Source of the DNA: Pseudomonadota bacterium
GTDB lineage: Bacteria; Pseudomonadota; Gammaproteobacteria; Arenicellales; Arenicellaceae
Direction of reading: 5' to 3'
Length of the DNA: 5,495 nucleotides
Assembly: GCA_018660405.1 (NCBI GenBank)
Contig: JABJKL010000151.1
Span: forward strand, 1 to 5,495
Under the pieces are notes generated by a model. The model had not been told where the DNA came from and searched no databases. It was given only the letters and a program-made list of their open reading frames with translations. Made by a program: the position numbers and the translations under genes. Of this stretch, positions 1 to 4,863 are shown piece after piece. Position 1 is the stretch's first letter. Every line of letters begins with the position of its first letter.

Positions 1-93
1 ATCGATCAGTGGCGAGAGCATTACAACACGATCAGGCCGCACAGTTCACTCAACTATATGACGCCGTTGGCGTTTGCAAACCAAGCAGCATAA
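1..93 (+). CDS. IS3-family transposase (OrfB), C-terminal end only
   Basis: Reading frame 1 from the window edge gives 30 residues, then TAA. They contain the pattern W-R-E-H-Y-N-T-I-R-P-H-S-S-L-N-Y, then TPLAFANQAA. The Y-N-x-x-R-P-H-S-[SA]-L-x-Y-x-T-P pattern is the hallmark C-terminus of IS3-family OrfB, the DDE integrase-like transposase that catalyses strand transfer. The catalytic D, D and E residues lie upstream of the window, so activity cannot be judged. The stop codon is followed 48 bp later by a sequence that looks like the IS terminal inverted repeat, which supports the call. The wording of the C-terminus and the end sequence suggest the IS407-like subgroup, but that assignment is inference. 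The frame is too short to appear as a full ORF because its start is outside the window. Confidence 0.88.
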   Translation: MDQWREHYNTIRPHSSLNYMTPLAFANQAA

Positions 94-104
94 AATGAAT
101 TATC

Positions 105-338
105 TCATCCAAGAAATGGTACTAACTTGGGGGAAAGGTCATCCTCATCATCGGTATGTAACTTAGTCCAAAGTCGACGAGCTAATCCAAGAGCAATTCT
201 CCGATCTTTGGTCTTGAGCGATTTTCTGTAGAGTTTACTTTTTATTCCAAGTCGAATCCTTAGAACTTTTACGACTCGTATCTGAAAGTAGTACACCCCG
301 TGATGAGACCGAGTGATATATGAGGGGGTTTTCACCAT
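105..338 (-). pseudogene. Tyrosine recombinase/integrase N-terminus, truncated by the IS
   Basis: The fragment starts MVKTPSYITRSHHGVYYF at 338 and continues with R-x-x-K-x-L-R-x-x-L-G-x-K-x-x-x-R-K-S-L-K-T-K-D-R-R-x-A-L-x-L-A-R-R-L-W. This is the N-terminal SAM-like/arm-binding region of island- and phage-type tyrosine integrases, with a Y-x-F beta-strand then the RxSLxTxDxxxAxxxAR helix. About 65 codons (338-142) belong to the integrase. At 141/142 the frame runs into the IS end, adds ten unrelated residues (LSPKLVPFLG) and stops at 105-107. The catalytic domain (R..H-x-x-R..Y) is missing, so the product cannot recombine DNA. The position usually held by Pro in an R-V-P-K motif is Val, perhaps drift. 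An in-frame ATG at 389 would add a 17-residue extension that does not resemble the family, so 338 is the better start, although no Shine-Dalgarno sequence is seen. The fragment lies directly downstream of tRNA-Met and reads away from it, as integrases of tRNA-targeting islands often do. Confidence 0.85.
118..141 (+). repeat. Terminal inverted repeat (right) of the IS3-family element
   Basis: The last ~24 bp of the IS include TTGGGGG followed by AAAGGTCA. The reverse complement begins with TGACC and a run of five C, typical of IS3-family ends where transposase binds and cleaves. The inner boundary is approximate because the matching left repeat is outside the window. Confidence 0.65.
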
Positions 339-339
339 G

Positions 340-364
340 AATGTATATAACCAATGTATATAAC
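340..364. repeat. Two tandem 12-bp direct repeats next to the integrase start
   Basis: The sequence AATGTATATAAC occurs at 340-351 and again at 353-364, identical in both copies and separated by a single C, giving a 13-bp period. It sits between the integrase start codon and the 3' end of tRNA-Met, where integrative elements usually carry arm-type integrase sites or excisionase sites. The role as a protein-binding site is inference. One copy overlaps a possible -10 element for the integrase gene. Confidence 0.7.
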
Positions 365-383
365 TATGGTGAATTGGGGTAAA
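355..383 (-). promoter_or_regulatory. Possible integrase promoter
   Basis: On the minus strand TTTACC (383-378) and TATACA (360-355) are separated by 17 bp, each matching the sigma70 consensus at four of six positions. The predicted start would leave a leader of only about 10 nt before the ATG at 338. The -10 lies within one 12-bp repeat. The match is modest and the region is AT-rich, so this could be chance. Confidence 0.3.
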
Positions 384-421
384 ACCCAAAATATAAACTG
401 TTGTTTTATATAGGGTTTTTT
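381..421 (-). terminator. Hairpin downstream of tRNA-Met, possible terminator
   Basis: The arms AAAACCC (381-387) and GGGTTTT (413-419) pair. Inside them ATATAAA (391-397) pairs with TTTATAT (405-411), leaving a 7-nt loop and a 3x1 internal bulge. The hairpin begins about 10 nt beyond the 3' end of the tRNA, a sensible place for a terminator. It is AT-rich. In the tRNA direction the T-run forms part of the stem, whereas on the plus strand GGG is followed by six T. It may therefore work in both directions, or instead be part of the attachment region of the integrated element. Confidence 0.42.
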
Positions 422-429
422 GGGTGATA

Positions 430-448
430 TGGTGGCTATGGGTGGACT
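430..448 (-). other. Putative integration (att) site at the tRNA-Met 3' end
   Basis: The integrase fragment starts about 90 bp beyond the encoded CCA and points away from the tRNA, the arrangement left when a tyrosine-recombinase element inserts in the 3' part of a tRNA gene and restores it. The core is placed over the acceptor 3' strand and T arm by analogy. The partner site (attR) would lie beyond the left window edge, so the exact core cannot be read. Confidence 0.35.
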
Positions 449-506
449 TGAACCACCGACCCCAGCATTATGAATGCTGTGCTCTAACCAGCTGAGCTAC
501 ATAGCC
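430..506 (-). tRNA. tRNA-Met (CAT anticodon), elongator type
   Basis: This is a complete 77-nt cloverleaf on the minus strand. The acceptor stem GGCTATG (506-500) pairs with CATAGCC (440-434). The anticodon stem CAGCA/TGCTG encloses loop TTCATAA, with anticodon CAT at 472-470. The T arm GGTGG-TTCAAGT-CCACC is followed by discriminator A and an encoded CCA. The sequence closely resembles elongator tRNA-Met: it has a fully paired acceptor stem, whereas the initiator has a 1-72 mismatch and three G:C pairs in the anticodon stem. A CAT anticodon can also belong to tRNA-Ile2 (modified C34), but the acceptor and anticodon stems fit Met better. It lies between the conserved ychF side and the integrase remnant, and its 3' end is the probable insertion target. 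Confidence 0.95.
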
Positions 507-853
507 CCAATGGCGCGAACCATAACGAAAGCGTGTTTCTGCGTCAATGCCGAAAGCCATGTCTAATGGGGGCTCTCTCAGACAAGTTTGCGCTGAGTCT
601 CAATATTCATTGAGGAAATATAATTAAGCCAACAAACAACACCGCTTCAACGGGTATTCAACACTTGGATTGAAGTTTTGCTGGTAGTCTTAGAGGCGGT
701 TCTCACACATCCGTTACCGCTGCCAAACCCTGCGAGTTGATGTTGAAAACTTACCGTACGGCGTTATTCGCCGATTATTTGGAATAACCAAACGACGCTT
801 CTCATGCCTTGCCTGGATCGTTTTCAGTATCAACGGCGGTAACGAGTCGGCCC
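507..853. other. Intergenic interval without a recognisable gene
   Basis: Apart from the tRNA-Met promoter, nothing here is recognisable as a gene on either strand. Short ATG-initiated frames are under 30 codons and resemble nothing. One ATG-less open frame on the plus strand (about 694-888) runs antisense into the lipoprotein gene. Small inverted repeats are present: CTCAAT/ATTGAG at 599-614 with a 4-nt loop; CGGCG/CGCCG at 759-773 with a 5-nt loop; an overlapping, mutually exclusive pairing GTTATTC (763-769) with GAATAAC (782-788); and a distant 9-bp pair at 712-720 and 836-844. None is followed by a convincing T-run. The interval may hold the lipoprotein mRNA's 3' end or a decayed gene. 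Confidence 0.5.
519..547 (-). promoter_or_regulatory. Promoter of tRNA-Met (stable-RNA type)
   Basis: On the minus strand TTGACG (547-542) and TATGGT (524-519) are separated by exactly 17 bp. The -10 is followed by TCGCGCC, a GC-rich discriminator of the kind found at rRNA and tRNA promoters under stringent (ppGpp/DksA) control. The mature 5' end at 506 lies 12 bp beyond the -10, so only a short leader would need removal by RNase P. The hexamers and spacing are directly visible; stringent regulation is inferred. Confidence 0.75.
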
Positions 854-1027
854 CTAGTCGTCAGAATCGTCGTCTCCGTCTGGAGTAACAACATCCACTA
901 CCGCACCCGCCACTTTAAAAGGTACTTTGGCAACCGCGATTACCGCATCCGTTGCCGTCTCTATCACCATACCTACGCAGCCGTTTAAGCAACACATCAT
1001 AACGATAATAATCAATGATTTATACAT
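854..1027 (-). CDS. Small lipoprotein, 57 residues, function unknown
   Basis: The ATG at 1027 opens a frame of 57 codons ending in TAG at 854-856. It begins with a short lipoprotein signal peptide: M-Y-K, then a hydrophobic stretch S-L-I-I-I-V-M-M-C-C, then lipobox L-N-G-C (residues 14-17). Cleavage and lipidation would be at Cys17. Residue +2 is Val rather than Asp, so the protein would be expected to go to the outer membrane under the usual Lol rule. The mature part is only about 41 residues. It has a Val/Ala-rich segment with KVPFKVAGAVVDVVTPD (residues 35-51) and an acidic tail of Asp and Gly. I recall similar tiny lipoproteins with a V-P-F-K-V-x-G-A-V-x-D pattern in other gammaproteobacteria, but know no function. 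A good promoter lies just upstream, giving a leader of about 20 nt. No clear Shine-Dalgarno sequence precedes the ATG. It sits between ychF and tRNA-Met on the same strand. Confidence 0.83.
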   Translation of the reverse strand: MYKSLIIIVMMCCLNGCVGMVIETATDAVIAVAKVPFKVAGAVVDVVTPDGDDDSDD

Positions 1028-1056
1028 GGTAATTAGATTTTAGATTAGATAGATGA

Positions 1057-1085
1057 ATCATACACGAAGCGCCTAACACTTCCAA
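1057..1085 (-). promoter_or_regulatory. Promoter of the small lipoprotein gene
   Basis: On the minus strand TTGGAA (1085-1080) and TATGAT (1062-1057) are separated by 17 bp. The -10 matches consensus at five of six positions and the -35 at four of six. Transcription would start near 1050, about 20 nt before the ATG at 1027. This suggests the lipoprotein gene is transcribed separately from ychF, whose stop codon is 76 bp upstream of the -35. Confidence 0.65.
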
Positions 1086-1161
1086 TAGTGCAACTCATTC
1101 GAAAAATCGCTACTAAATAATGATGAATGCGCGCCTGTTGCACCTGTGCACGTAGTAATCC

Positions 1162-2253
1162 TTATACATTAAATCGAAAATGCACAACATCGCCATCCTG
1201 CATAATGTAATCCTTGCCTTCCAGGCGTATCTTGCCCGCCTCCCTAACAGCTTGTTCAGATTTGTAGTGGTTATAGTCGATAAACGAAATCACCTCTGCC
1301 CGGATAAAACCACGCTCGAAGTCGGTATGAATGACACCCGCCGCCTGCGGCGCAGTGCAGCCTTTTTTAATCGTCCATGCCCGCCCCTCTTTTGGCCCGA
1401 TGGTCAAATAGGTTTGCAACCCTAGCAACTCATAGCCTGCGCGAATAACGCGATTAAGCCCAGCTTCCTGCTCGCCCAGATCTTGTAAAAATGCGAGTTT
1501 ATCATCGGGTTCCAACTCAGAAAGTTCGGCTTCTATGGCCGCGCATATCACGACTACGCTGGCACCTTCGTGCTTGGCTATTTGCTCAACCGCAGCGACA
1601 AATCGATTATCCTCGGTACCGTTTTCGTCAACATTGGCAATATACAAAGTGCTCTTGGCTGTAAGCAGGCACATGGGTTTGAGCATTTTATTCTCATCAT
1701 CAGTCAGGCTCATCGTCCTTGCTGGAGCACCGGTATCTAAATGCGCCTTTAGCTTTTCCAGAAACTCTCGCTGCACAATGAGATCCTTACCGCCGGCTTT
1801 AGCATTTTTTTGGGCACGGATGACGGCTTTTTCGACGGTTTCCAAATCTGCCAACGCTAGTTCGGTGTGAATAATATCAATATCTGAAGCAGGGTCGACC
1901 TTACCGGCCACGTGAGTAACATTTTCATCCTCAAAGCACCGCACAACATGTGCTAACGCATCCGTATCGCGGATATTAGCCAGGAACTGGTTACCCAGGC
2001 CTTCGCCCTTGGAAGCGCCTTCGACTAGCCCCGCGATATCGACAAACTCCATGGTGGCGGGTAAAACCTTTTGTGGATTAACCAGTTCAGCCAAGCGATC
2101 AAGCCGGGGATCTGGCACCTCAACAATGCCTACATTCGGTTCAATTGTGCAAAATGGGTAGTTTTCGGCCTGAATGCCTGAATTGGTAAGCGCGTTAAAC
2201 AGCGTTGATTTACCAACATTGGGCAAACCGACAATTCCACACCTAAATCCCAT
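1162..2253 (-). CDS. ychF: Redox-regulated, ribosome-binding ATPase YchF (Obg/OLA1 family)
   Basis: The 363-residue product matches the usual family length and begins MGFRCGIVGLPNVGKST. The P-loop is GLPNVGKST (residues 9-17). Switch II is DIAGLVEGASKGEGLGNQFL (about 72-91), with a hydrophobic residue in place of the catalytic Gln, as in HAS-type NTPases. The G4-equivalent is NVDE (207-210), which in this family favours ATP over GTP. A coiled-coil helical insert covers about 125-190 and a TGS domain about 278-361, ending in the motif G-D-V-V-H-F-R-F-N-V. Known relatives bind the 70S ribosome and affect stress and oxidative responses; this role is by homology. The gene follows pth by 28 bp, a conserved pairing, so co-transcription is likely. 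The Shine-Dalgarno sequence is weak (TAAGA about 7 nt before the ATG). No clear terminator follows its TAA. Confidence 0.97.
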   Translation of the reverse strand: MGFRCGIVGLPNVGKSTLFNALTNSGIQAENYPFCTIEPNVGIVEVPDPRLDRLAELVNPQKVLPATMEFVDIAGLVEGASKGEGLGNQFLANIRDTDALAHVVRCFEDENVTHVAGKVDPASDIDIIHTELALADLETVEKAVIRAQKNAKAGGKDLIVQREFLEKLKAHLDTGAPARTMSLTDDENKMLKPMCLLTAKSTLYIANVDENGTEDNRFVAAVEQIAKHEGASVVVICAAIEAELSELEPDDKLAFLQDLGEQEAGLNRVIRAGYELLGLQTYLTIGPKEGRAWTIKKGCTAPQAAGVIHTDFERGFIRAEVISFIDYNHYKSEQAVREAGKIRLEGKDYIMQDGDVVHFRFNV

Positions 2254-2281
2254 AGCTAATCTTATTAAAACGCTTTGGTGA

Positions 2282-2875
2282 CTAATTCTTGGTATGTAGG
2301 CGGTTCATTGCAGACTCGAAATCGCCCGCCAAAATTGCCGGCAGCTCGTCCATTGCATCAGCAATGGCACGTTCGAGCAAATCCATTTCTGTGAGAGGTA
2401 TTCGTTCGTGCGTAAGAAATGGGGTTACCAGTTCTGGACTGCCCGGATGTCCAACGCCAAGCCGTAATCGATGGAAGTCTCCACCACACTTATTGATAAT
2501 GTCGCGTAATCCGTTATGTCCACCATGTCCGCCGCCTTGTTTCAGTTGCGCGGTTCCTGGCGATAAATCGAGTTCGTCATGCACAACTAATACTTCTTCT
2601 ATGTCCAATTTATAGTAAGACATAACACTTTGTACTGCATCGCCACTAAGGTTCATAAACGTTTGCGGAGCTAGCAACATGCAACGCCCTGATTCGCCTG
2701 CAGGTCCGCCTTCCAGTGGTGCAGACTCTGCATTACCGTGTCGCTCCGCAGCCAGGAATAACCCCGCTTTTCGGCACACAGCATCCAAAAACAAAAACCC
2801 GGCATTGTGCCGGGTCTCCGTATATTTGGCGCCGGGATTACCCAGACCGACGATCATCTTGATCGAATCGGGCAT
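2282..2875 (-). CDS. pth: Peptidyl-tRNA hydrolase
   Basis: This 197-residue cytosolic enzyme cleaves the ester bond of peptidyl-tRNAs that drop off the ribosome, freeing tRNA for reuse. Family hallmarks are all present: IVGLGNPGAKY (8-18) with Asn13; catalytic His23 in TRHNAG; TFMNLSG with Asn75; HDELDL (99-104) with Asp100 to orient the histidine; and the GGGHGGHNGLRDII segment with Asn121 for tRNA/peptide binding. RLRLGVGHP follows. The length is normal for bacterial Pth (about 190-200). ATG at 2875 is chosen because GAGGAG lies five bases upstream, better placed than for the internal Met7. The start is only 11 bp after the rplY stop and its ribosome site abuts that stop codon, so translation may be coupled. 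ychF follows 28 bp downstream. Confidence 0.97.
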   Translation of the reverse strand: MPDSIKMIVGLGNPGAKYTETRHNAGFLFLDAVCRKAGLFLAAERHGNAESAPLEGGPAGESGRCMLLAPQTFMNLSGDAVQSVMSYYKLDIEEVLVVHDELDLSPGTAQLKQGGGHGGHNGLRDIINKCGGDFHRLRLGVGHPGSPELVTPFLTHERIPLTEMDLLERAIADAMDELPAILAGDFESAMNRLHTKN

Positions 2876-2886
2876 TAGTACTCCTC

Positions 2887-3621
2887 TTACCCCTCGCCCG
2901 AGGGCTCGCCACCGTCACTAGCTAGAACATCATCACCGGCCTCAGCTTCTGCCGCTTCTGCATCTGCATCCACTTCCACATCTGCCACATCGACATCATC
3001 TCCCGCCTCAGCTTCTGCCGCTGCTGCAAGGCCCTCACCCTGGCGTTTCGGTGCCAGAATCGCCGCAACCGCCAAATCATCACCACCGCTATTAAGCGAT
3101 GCAATTTCTACACCTTCTGGCAACTTCAATTCACTCAAGTGAATTGACTCGCCTATTTCCAAAGCAGACATATCCGCCTCGAGGTACTCAGGCAGGTTAG
3201 CAGGCAAACAAGTGATATCGATATCTGCGATTAATGTGCTTGCAATACCTTTACCAACTGCGACGCCTGGAGCCACATCAAGACCCGTCATGTGGACTGG
3301 GACTGATGTGCTCAGTTTTTCAGTTGCGCTTACACGTTGAAAATCGACATGAAGAATGCGTGGTTTGTAAGGGTGATACTGCACATCGCGCACAATAGCC
3401 TGGTCAGTCCCCTTGTCAGTTTTGATTTCCAAAATAGCAGAGGTGAACGCCTCCACTTCTAATTTGTGCATCAAAGCATCATGGTCCAATAATAAATTGC
3501 CGTTCTCTTTACCTGCGCCGTAAATTACTGCCGGCACTTTATTAGCATGTCGCGCTCGACGACTATCAGCGGTACCGTTGCCTTCACGGTGCTCTGCTTC
3601 GACTACAAAATTGTTACTCAT
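2887..3621 (-). CDS. rplY: 50S ribosomal protein bL25, long CTC/TL5 form with acidic tail
   Basis: The 244-residue protein binds 5S rRNA in the large ribosomal subunit. Residues ~5-95 form the L25 beta-barrel, with RRARHANKVPAVIYG (21-35) and the conserved stretch RDVQYHPYKPRILHVDFQRV (78-97). Residues ~100-195 form the extra C-terminal domain of the general-stress/CTC type (VPVHMTG, PGVAVGKG, LPANLPEYLEADMSALEIG), absent from the short E. coli protein of about 94 residues. Residues ~197-244 are a low-complexity Ala/Glu/Asp tail holding two copies of AEAEAGDDV 22 residues apart. CTC-type proteins often end in an acidic tail, but this one is partly built from a visible duplication. The start at 3621 is preceded by GGAG at a spacing of 8 nt. 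prs ends 104 bp upstream and pth begins 11 bp downstream, the usual prs-rplY-pth-ychF order. Confidence 0.96.
   Translation of the reverse strand: MSNNFVVEAEHREGNGTADSRRARHANKVPAVIYGAGKENGNLLLDHDALMHKLEVEAFTSAILEIKTDKGTDQAIVRDVQYHPYKPRILHVDFQRVSATEKLSTSVPVHMTGLDVAPGVAVGKGIASTLIADIDITCLPANLPEYLEADMSALEIGESIHLSELKLPEGVEIASLNSGGDDLAVAAILAPKRQGEGLAAAAEAEAGDDVDVADVEVDADAEAAEAEAGDDVLASDGGEPSGEG
2927..3028. repeat. 36-bp direct repeats inside the rplY tail, 66-bp period
   Basis: The segments 2927-2962 and 2993-3028 match over 36 bp with three mismatches, at 2935, 2938 and 2957 relative to the second copy. They include an identical 18-bp run at 2939-2956 and 3005-3022. They are in frame and encode A-x-A-A/E-A-E-A-G-D-D-V at residues 199-210 and 221-232 of bL25, so the tail could gain or lose 22 codons by slippage or recombination without breaking the frame. 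Confidence 0.85.
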
Positions 3622-3725
3622 TTTATTGCTCCAGCGAGGTTTTAACTCGTTACTCTCTAATTATCTAATTAATCTCTAGAATGATGTTCTGGTAAACGCT
3701 ACTCGACGACTTTAATCAACGAGCT
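3622..3725 (-). promoter_or_regulatory. Leader/intergenic segment between prs and rplY
   Basis: These 104 bp hold the rplY ribosome site (GGAG, 8 nt before the ATG) and an AT-rich stretch with TAATTA repeated at 3659-3664 and 3667-3672. A small hairpin, CGAG/CTCG around 3635-3649, precedes the ribosome site. I see no convincing promoter hexamers and no T-run terminator, so rplY may be read from prs or from a promoter I cannot identify. Confidence 0.3.
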
Positions 3726-4679
3726 CTAATCAATGAATAGTGAGCTTACAGAATCATCCGCCGCCACACGGCGTACTGATTCGCCCAGCAAGTCAGATAT
3801 CGATACCTGGCGAATTTTTTTACATGCTTGGGCTTCTGCGCTCAAAGGAATAGTATCGGTTACCACAAGCTCATCCAGTTCCGATGCCTCAACTCGTTCT
3901 ACCGCACCGCCCGACAACACCGGGTGTGTACAATATGCGGAAACCCTCGTCGCGCCACTTTGTTTCAATGCCTCAGCCGCCTGACACAAAGTATTGGCGG
4001 TATCCACCATGTCGTCCATCAATACGCAACTACGATCTTTCACATCACCAATAATGTGCATCACCTTGGCCACATTAGCCTTCGGACGCCGCTTATCGAT
4101 AATAGCCAAACCCACCTCAAGTTGTTTGGCCAATGCTCGCGCACGAACAACGCCGCCAACATCGGGCGAAACGACCAAAAGATTTTGATCCTTCTTCAAC
4201 TTCCACAAATCGCCTAACAACACGGGTGACGCATAAACATTATCAGTCGGGATATCAAAGAAACCCTGAATCTGGTCTGCATGCAAATCCATGGTCAAAA
4301 CCCGATTCGCGCCAGCCTCACTGATCATCTTCGCCACTAACTTGGCACTGATGGCCACCCGCGCGGTGCGTGGGCGACGATCCTGACGGGCGTATCCATA
4401 ATACGGTACCACCGCCGTAATCCGACCAGCCGAAGACCTGCGCAAGGCATCCGTCATGATCAACAGCTCCATCAAATGATCGTTCGCAGGAGCGGAAGTA
4501 GATTGCAGAATGAACACGTCCTTACCACGTACGTGCTCCTGAATTTCAATCATGATCTCACCATCGCTAAAGCGGCCAACGGTCGCCTTGCCAAGAGGAA
4601 CGTTCAGGTAGCGCGCTACCTTTGCGGCCAACTCGGGGTTGGCACTTCCGCTAAACAACGCCAGATTCTCAACTGACAT
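3726..4679 (-). CDS. prs: Ribose-phosphate pyrophosphokinase (PRPP synthase)
   Basis: The 317-residue cytosolic enzyme transfers pyrophosphate from ATP to ribose 5-phosphate, making PRPP for purine, pyrimidine, NAD, His and Trp synthesis. Class I features are clear: GRFSDGE (35-41) in the ATP site; YARQDRRPR (96-104); the signature DLHADQIQGFF (131-141) with the metal/ATP-binding His133; DKRRPK (195-200) in the flexible catalytic region; and the PRPP-binding loop VLMDDMVDTANTL (219-231) with the paired Asp residues 222-223. The length is typical (about 315). The DTANTL form of the loop, instead of DTAGTL or DTGGTL, is as in Pseudomonas-type enzymes. The start is supported by AGAGGA six nt before the ATG. 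tRNA-Gln ends 52 bp upstream and rplY begins 104 bp downstream. Confidence 0.97.
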   Translation of the reverse strand: MSVENLALFSGSANPELAAKVARYLNVPLGKATVGRFSDGEIMIEIQEHVRGKDVFILQSTSAPANDHLMELLIMTDALRRSSAGRITAVVPYYGYARQDRRPRTARVAISAKLVAKMISEAGANRVLTMDLHADQIQGFFDIPTDNVYASPVLLGDLWKLKKDQNLLVVSPDVGGVVRARALAKQLEVGLAIIDKRRPKANVAKVMHIIGDVKDRSCVLMDDMVDTANTLCQAAEALKQSGATRVSAYCTHPVLSGGAVERVEASELDELVVTDTIPLSAEAQACKKIRQVSISDLLGESVRRVAADDSVSSLFID

Positions 4680-4699
4680 ATGTAATCCTCTTAACTAGT

Positions 4700-4726
4700 G
4701 CTCTTTCAACATAATATTAAAAGAGC
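4700..4726 (-). terminator. Small hairpin between tRNA-Gln and prs, role unclear
   Basis: GCTCTTT (4700-4706) and AAAGAGC (4720-4726) can form a 7-bp stem with a 13-nt AT-rich loop, a few bases after the tRNA 3' end. It has no T-run after the 3' arm on the minus strand, so it is a poor terminator. It could be a tRNA 3'-processing or partial attenuation element within a tRNA-Gln/prs transcript. Confidence 0.3.
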
Positions 4727-4731
4727 TGAAT

Positions 4732-4806
4732 TGGCTGGGGTGGCAGGATTCGAACCTGCGCATGCTAGAATCAAAATCTAGTGCCTTACCACTTGGCCAC
4801 ACCCCA
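4732..4806 (-). tRNA. tRNA-Gln (TTG anticodon)
   Basis: This is a complete 75-nt cloverleaf on the minus strand. The acceptor TGGGGTG (4806-4800) pairs with CACCCCA, with the U1-A72 pair typical of bacterial tRNA-Gln and favoured by glutaminyl-tRNA synthetase. The anticodon stem CTAGA/TCTAG encloses loop TTTTGAT, with anticodon TTG at 4774-4772. The T arm GCAGG-TTCGAAT-CCTGC is followed by discriminator G and an encoded CCA. It decodes CAA and, by wobble, CAG. It lies between ispE and prs, a conserved position in Pseudomonas-like genomes. No convincing promoter is seen just upstream, so it may be read from the ispE side. Confidence 0.96.
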
Positions 4807-4863
4807 TCATTAATAACCCAGGACATAAGACACTCAACGCAGTCAACCCGTTCATTAAACAAG

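Larger units (their letters stand above)
1..141 (+). mobile_element. Right end of an IS3-family insertion sequence
   Basis: This is the 3' part of an insertion sequence: the end of the transposase gene, a 48-bp tail, and a terminal sequence ending in ...GGTCA at 141. Read inward from the end it starts TGACCTTTCCCCCAAG, the TGA-CC-run-of-C form seen in IS407-like IS3 elements. The homology of the neighbouring integrase fragment to tyrosine recombinases stops at 142, placing the IS boundary at 141/142. The left end and the target-site duplication are not both in view, so the duplication cannot be tested; bases 142-145 (TCCT) would be one copy if it is 4 bp. Confidence 0.82.

Noticed and set aside
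340..364. CRISPR-like repeats
   Set aside because: Only two 12-bp copies with a 1-bp gap, far from repeat-spacer geometry, and no cas genes are present.
339..389. Upstream ATG at 389 as the integrase start
   Set aside because: The added 17 residues do not resemble integrase N-termini and are coded by the AT-rich repeat region; Met at 338 begins the family-like sequence.
619..624. Perfect TATAAT hexamer on the plus strand
   Set aside because: No acceptable -35 element lies 16-18 bp upstream and no gene follows on that strand.
694..888. Open frame on the plus strand with R-R-F..LPYGVIRRLFG-like translation
   Set aside because: It has no ATG, overlaps the lipoprotein gene antisense, and I recognise no family; an open frame of ~65 codons can arise by chance.
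1180..1870. Plus-strand open frames inside ychF (1180-1425 and 1535-1870)
   Set aside because: They lie wholly antisense to a clearly conserved gene, have low-complexity Ser/Leu-rich translations and no recognisable motif.
2289..3104. Open frames overlapping pth and rplY (plus strand 2289-2615 and 2679-2921; minus strand 2922-3104)
   Set aside because: All are other-frame readings of conserved genes. The 2922-3104 frame is the Met/Gln/Arg-rich alternative frame of the repetitive rplY tail.
3733..4676. Several plus-strand open frames antisense to prs
   Set aside because: They overlap each other and the conserved prs gene, and read as reverse-strand shadows without ribosome sites or known domains.
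4807..4850. TTGACT/TTGAGT hexamers upstream of tRNA-Gln as a promoter
   Set aside because: No -10 element stands at proper spacing; the only candidate (TATTAA) would start transcription inside the mature tRNA.
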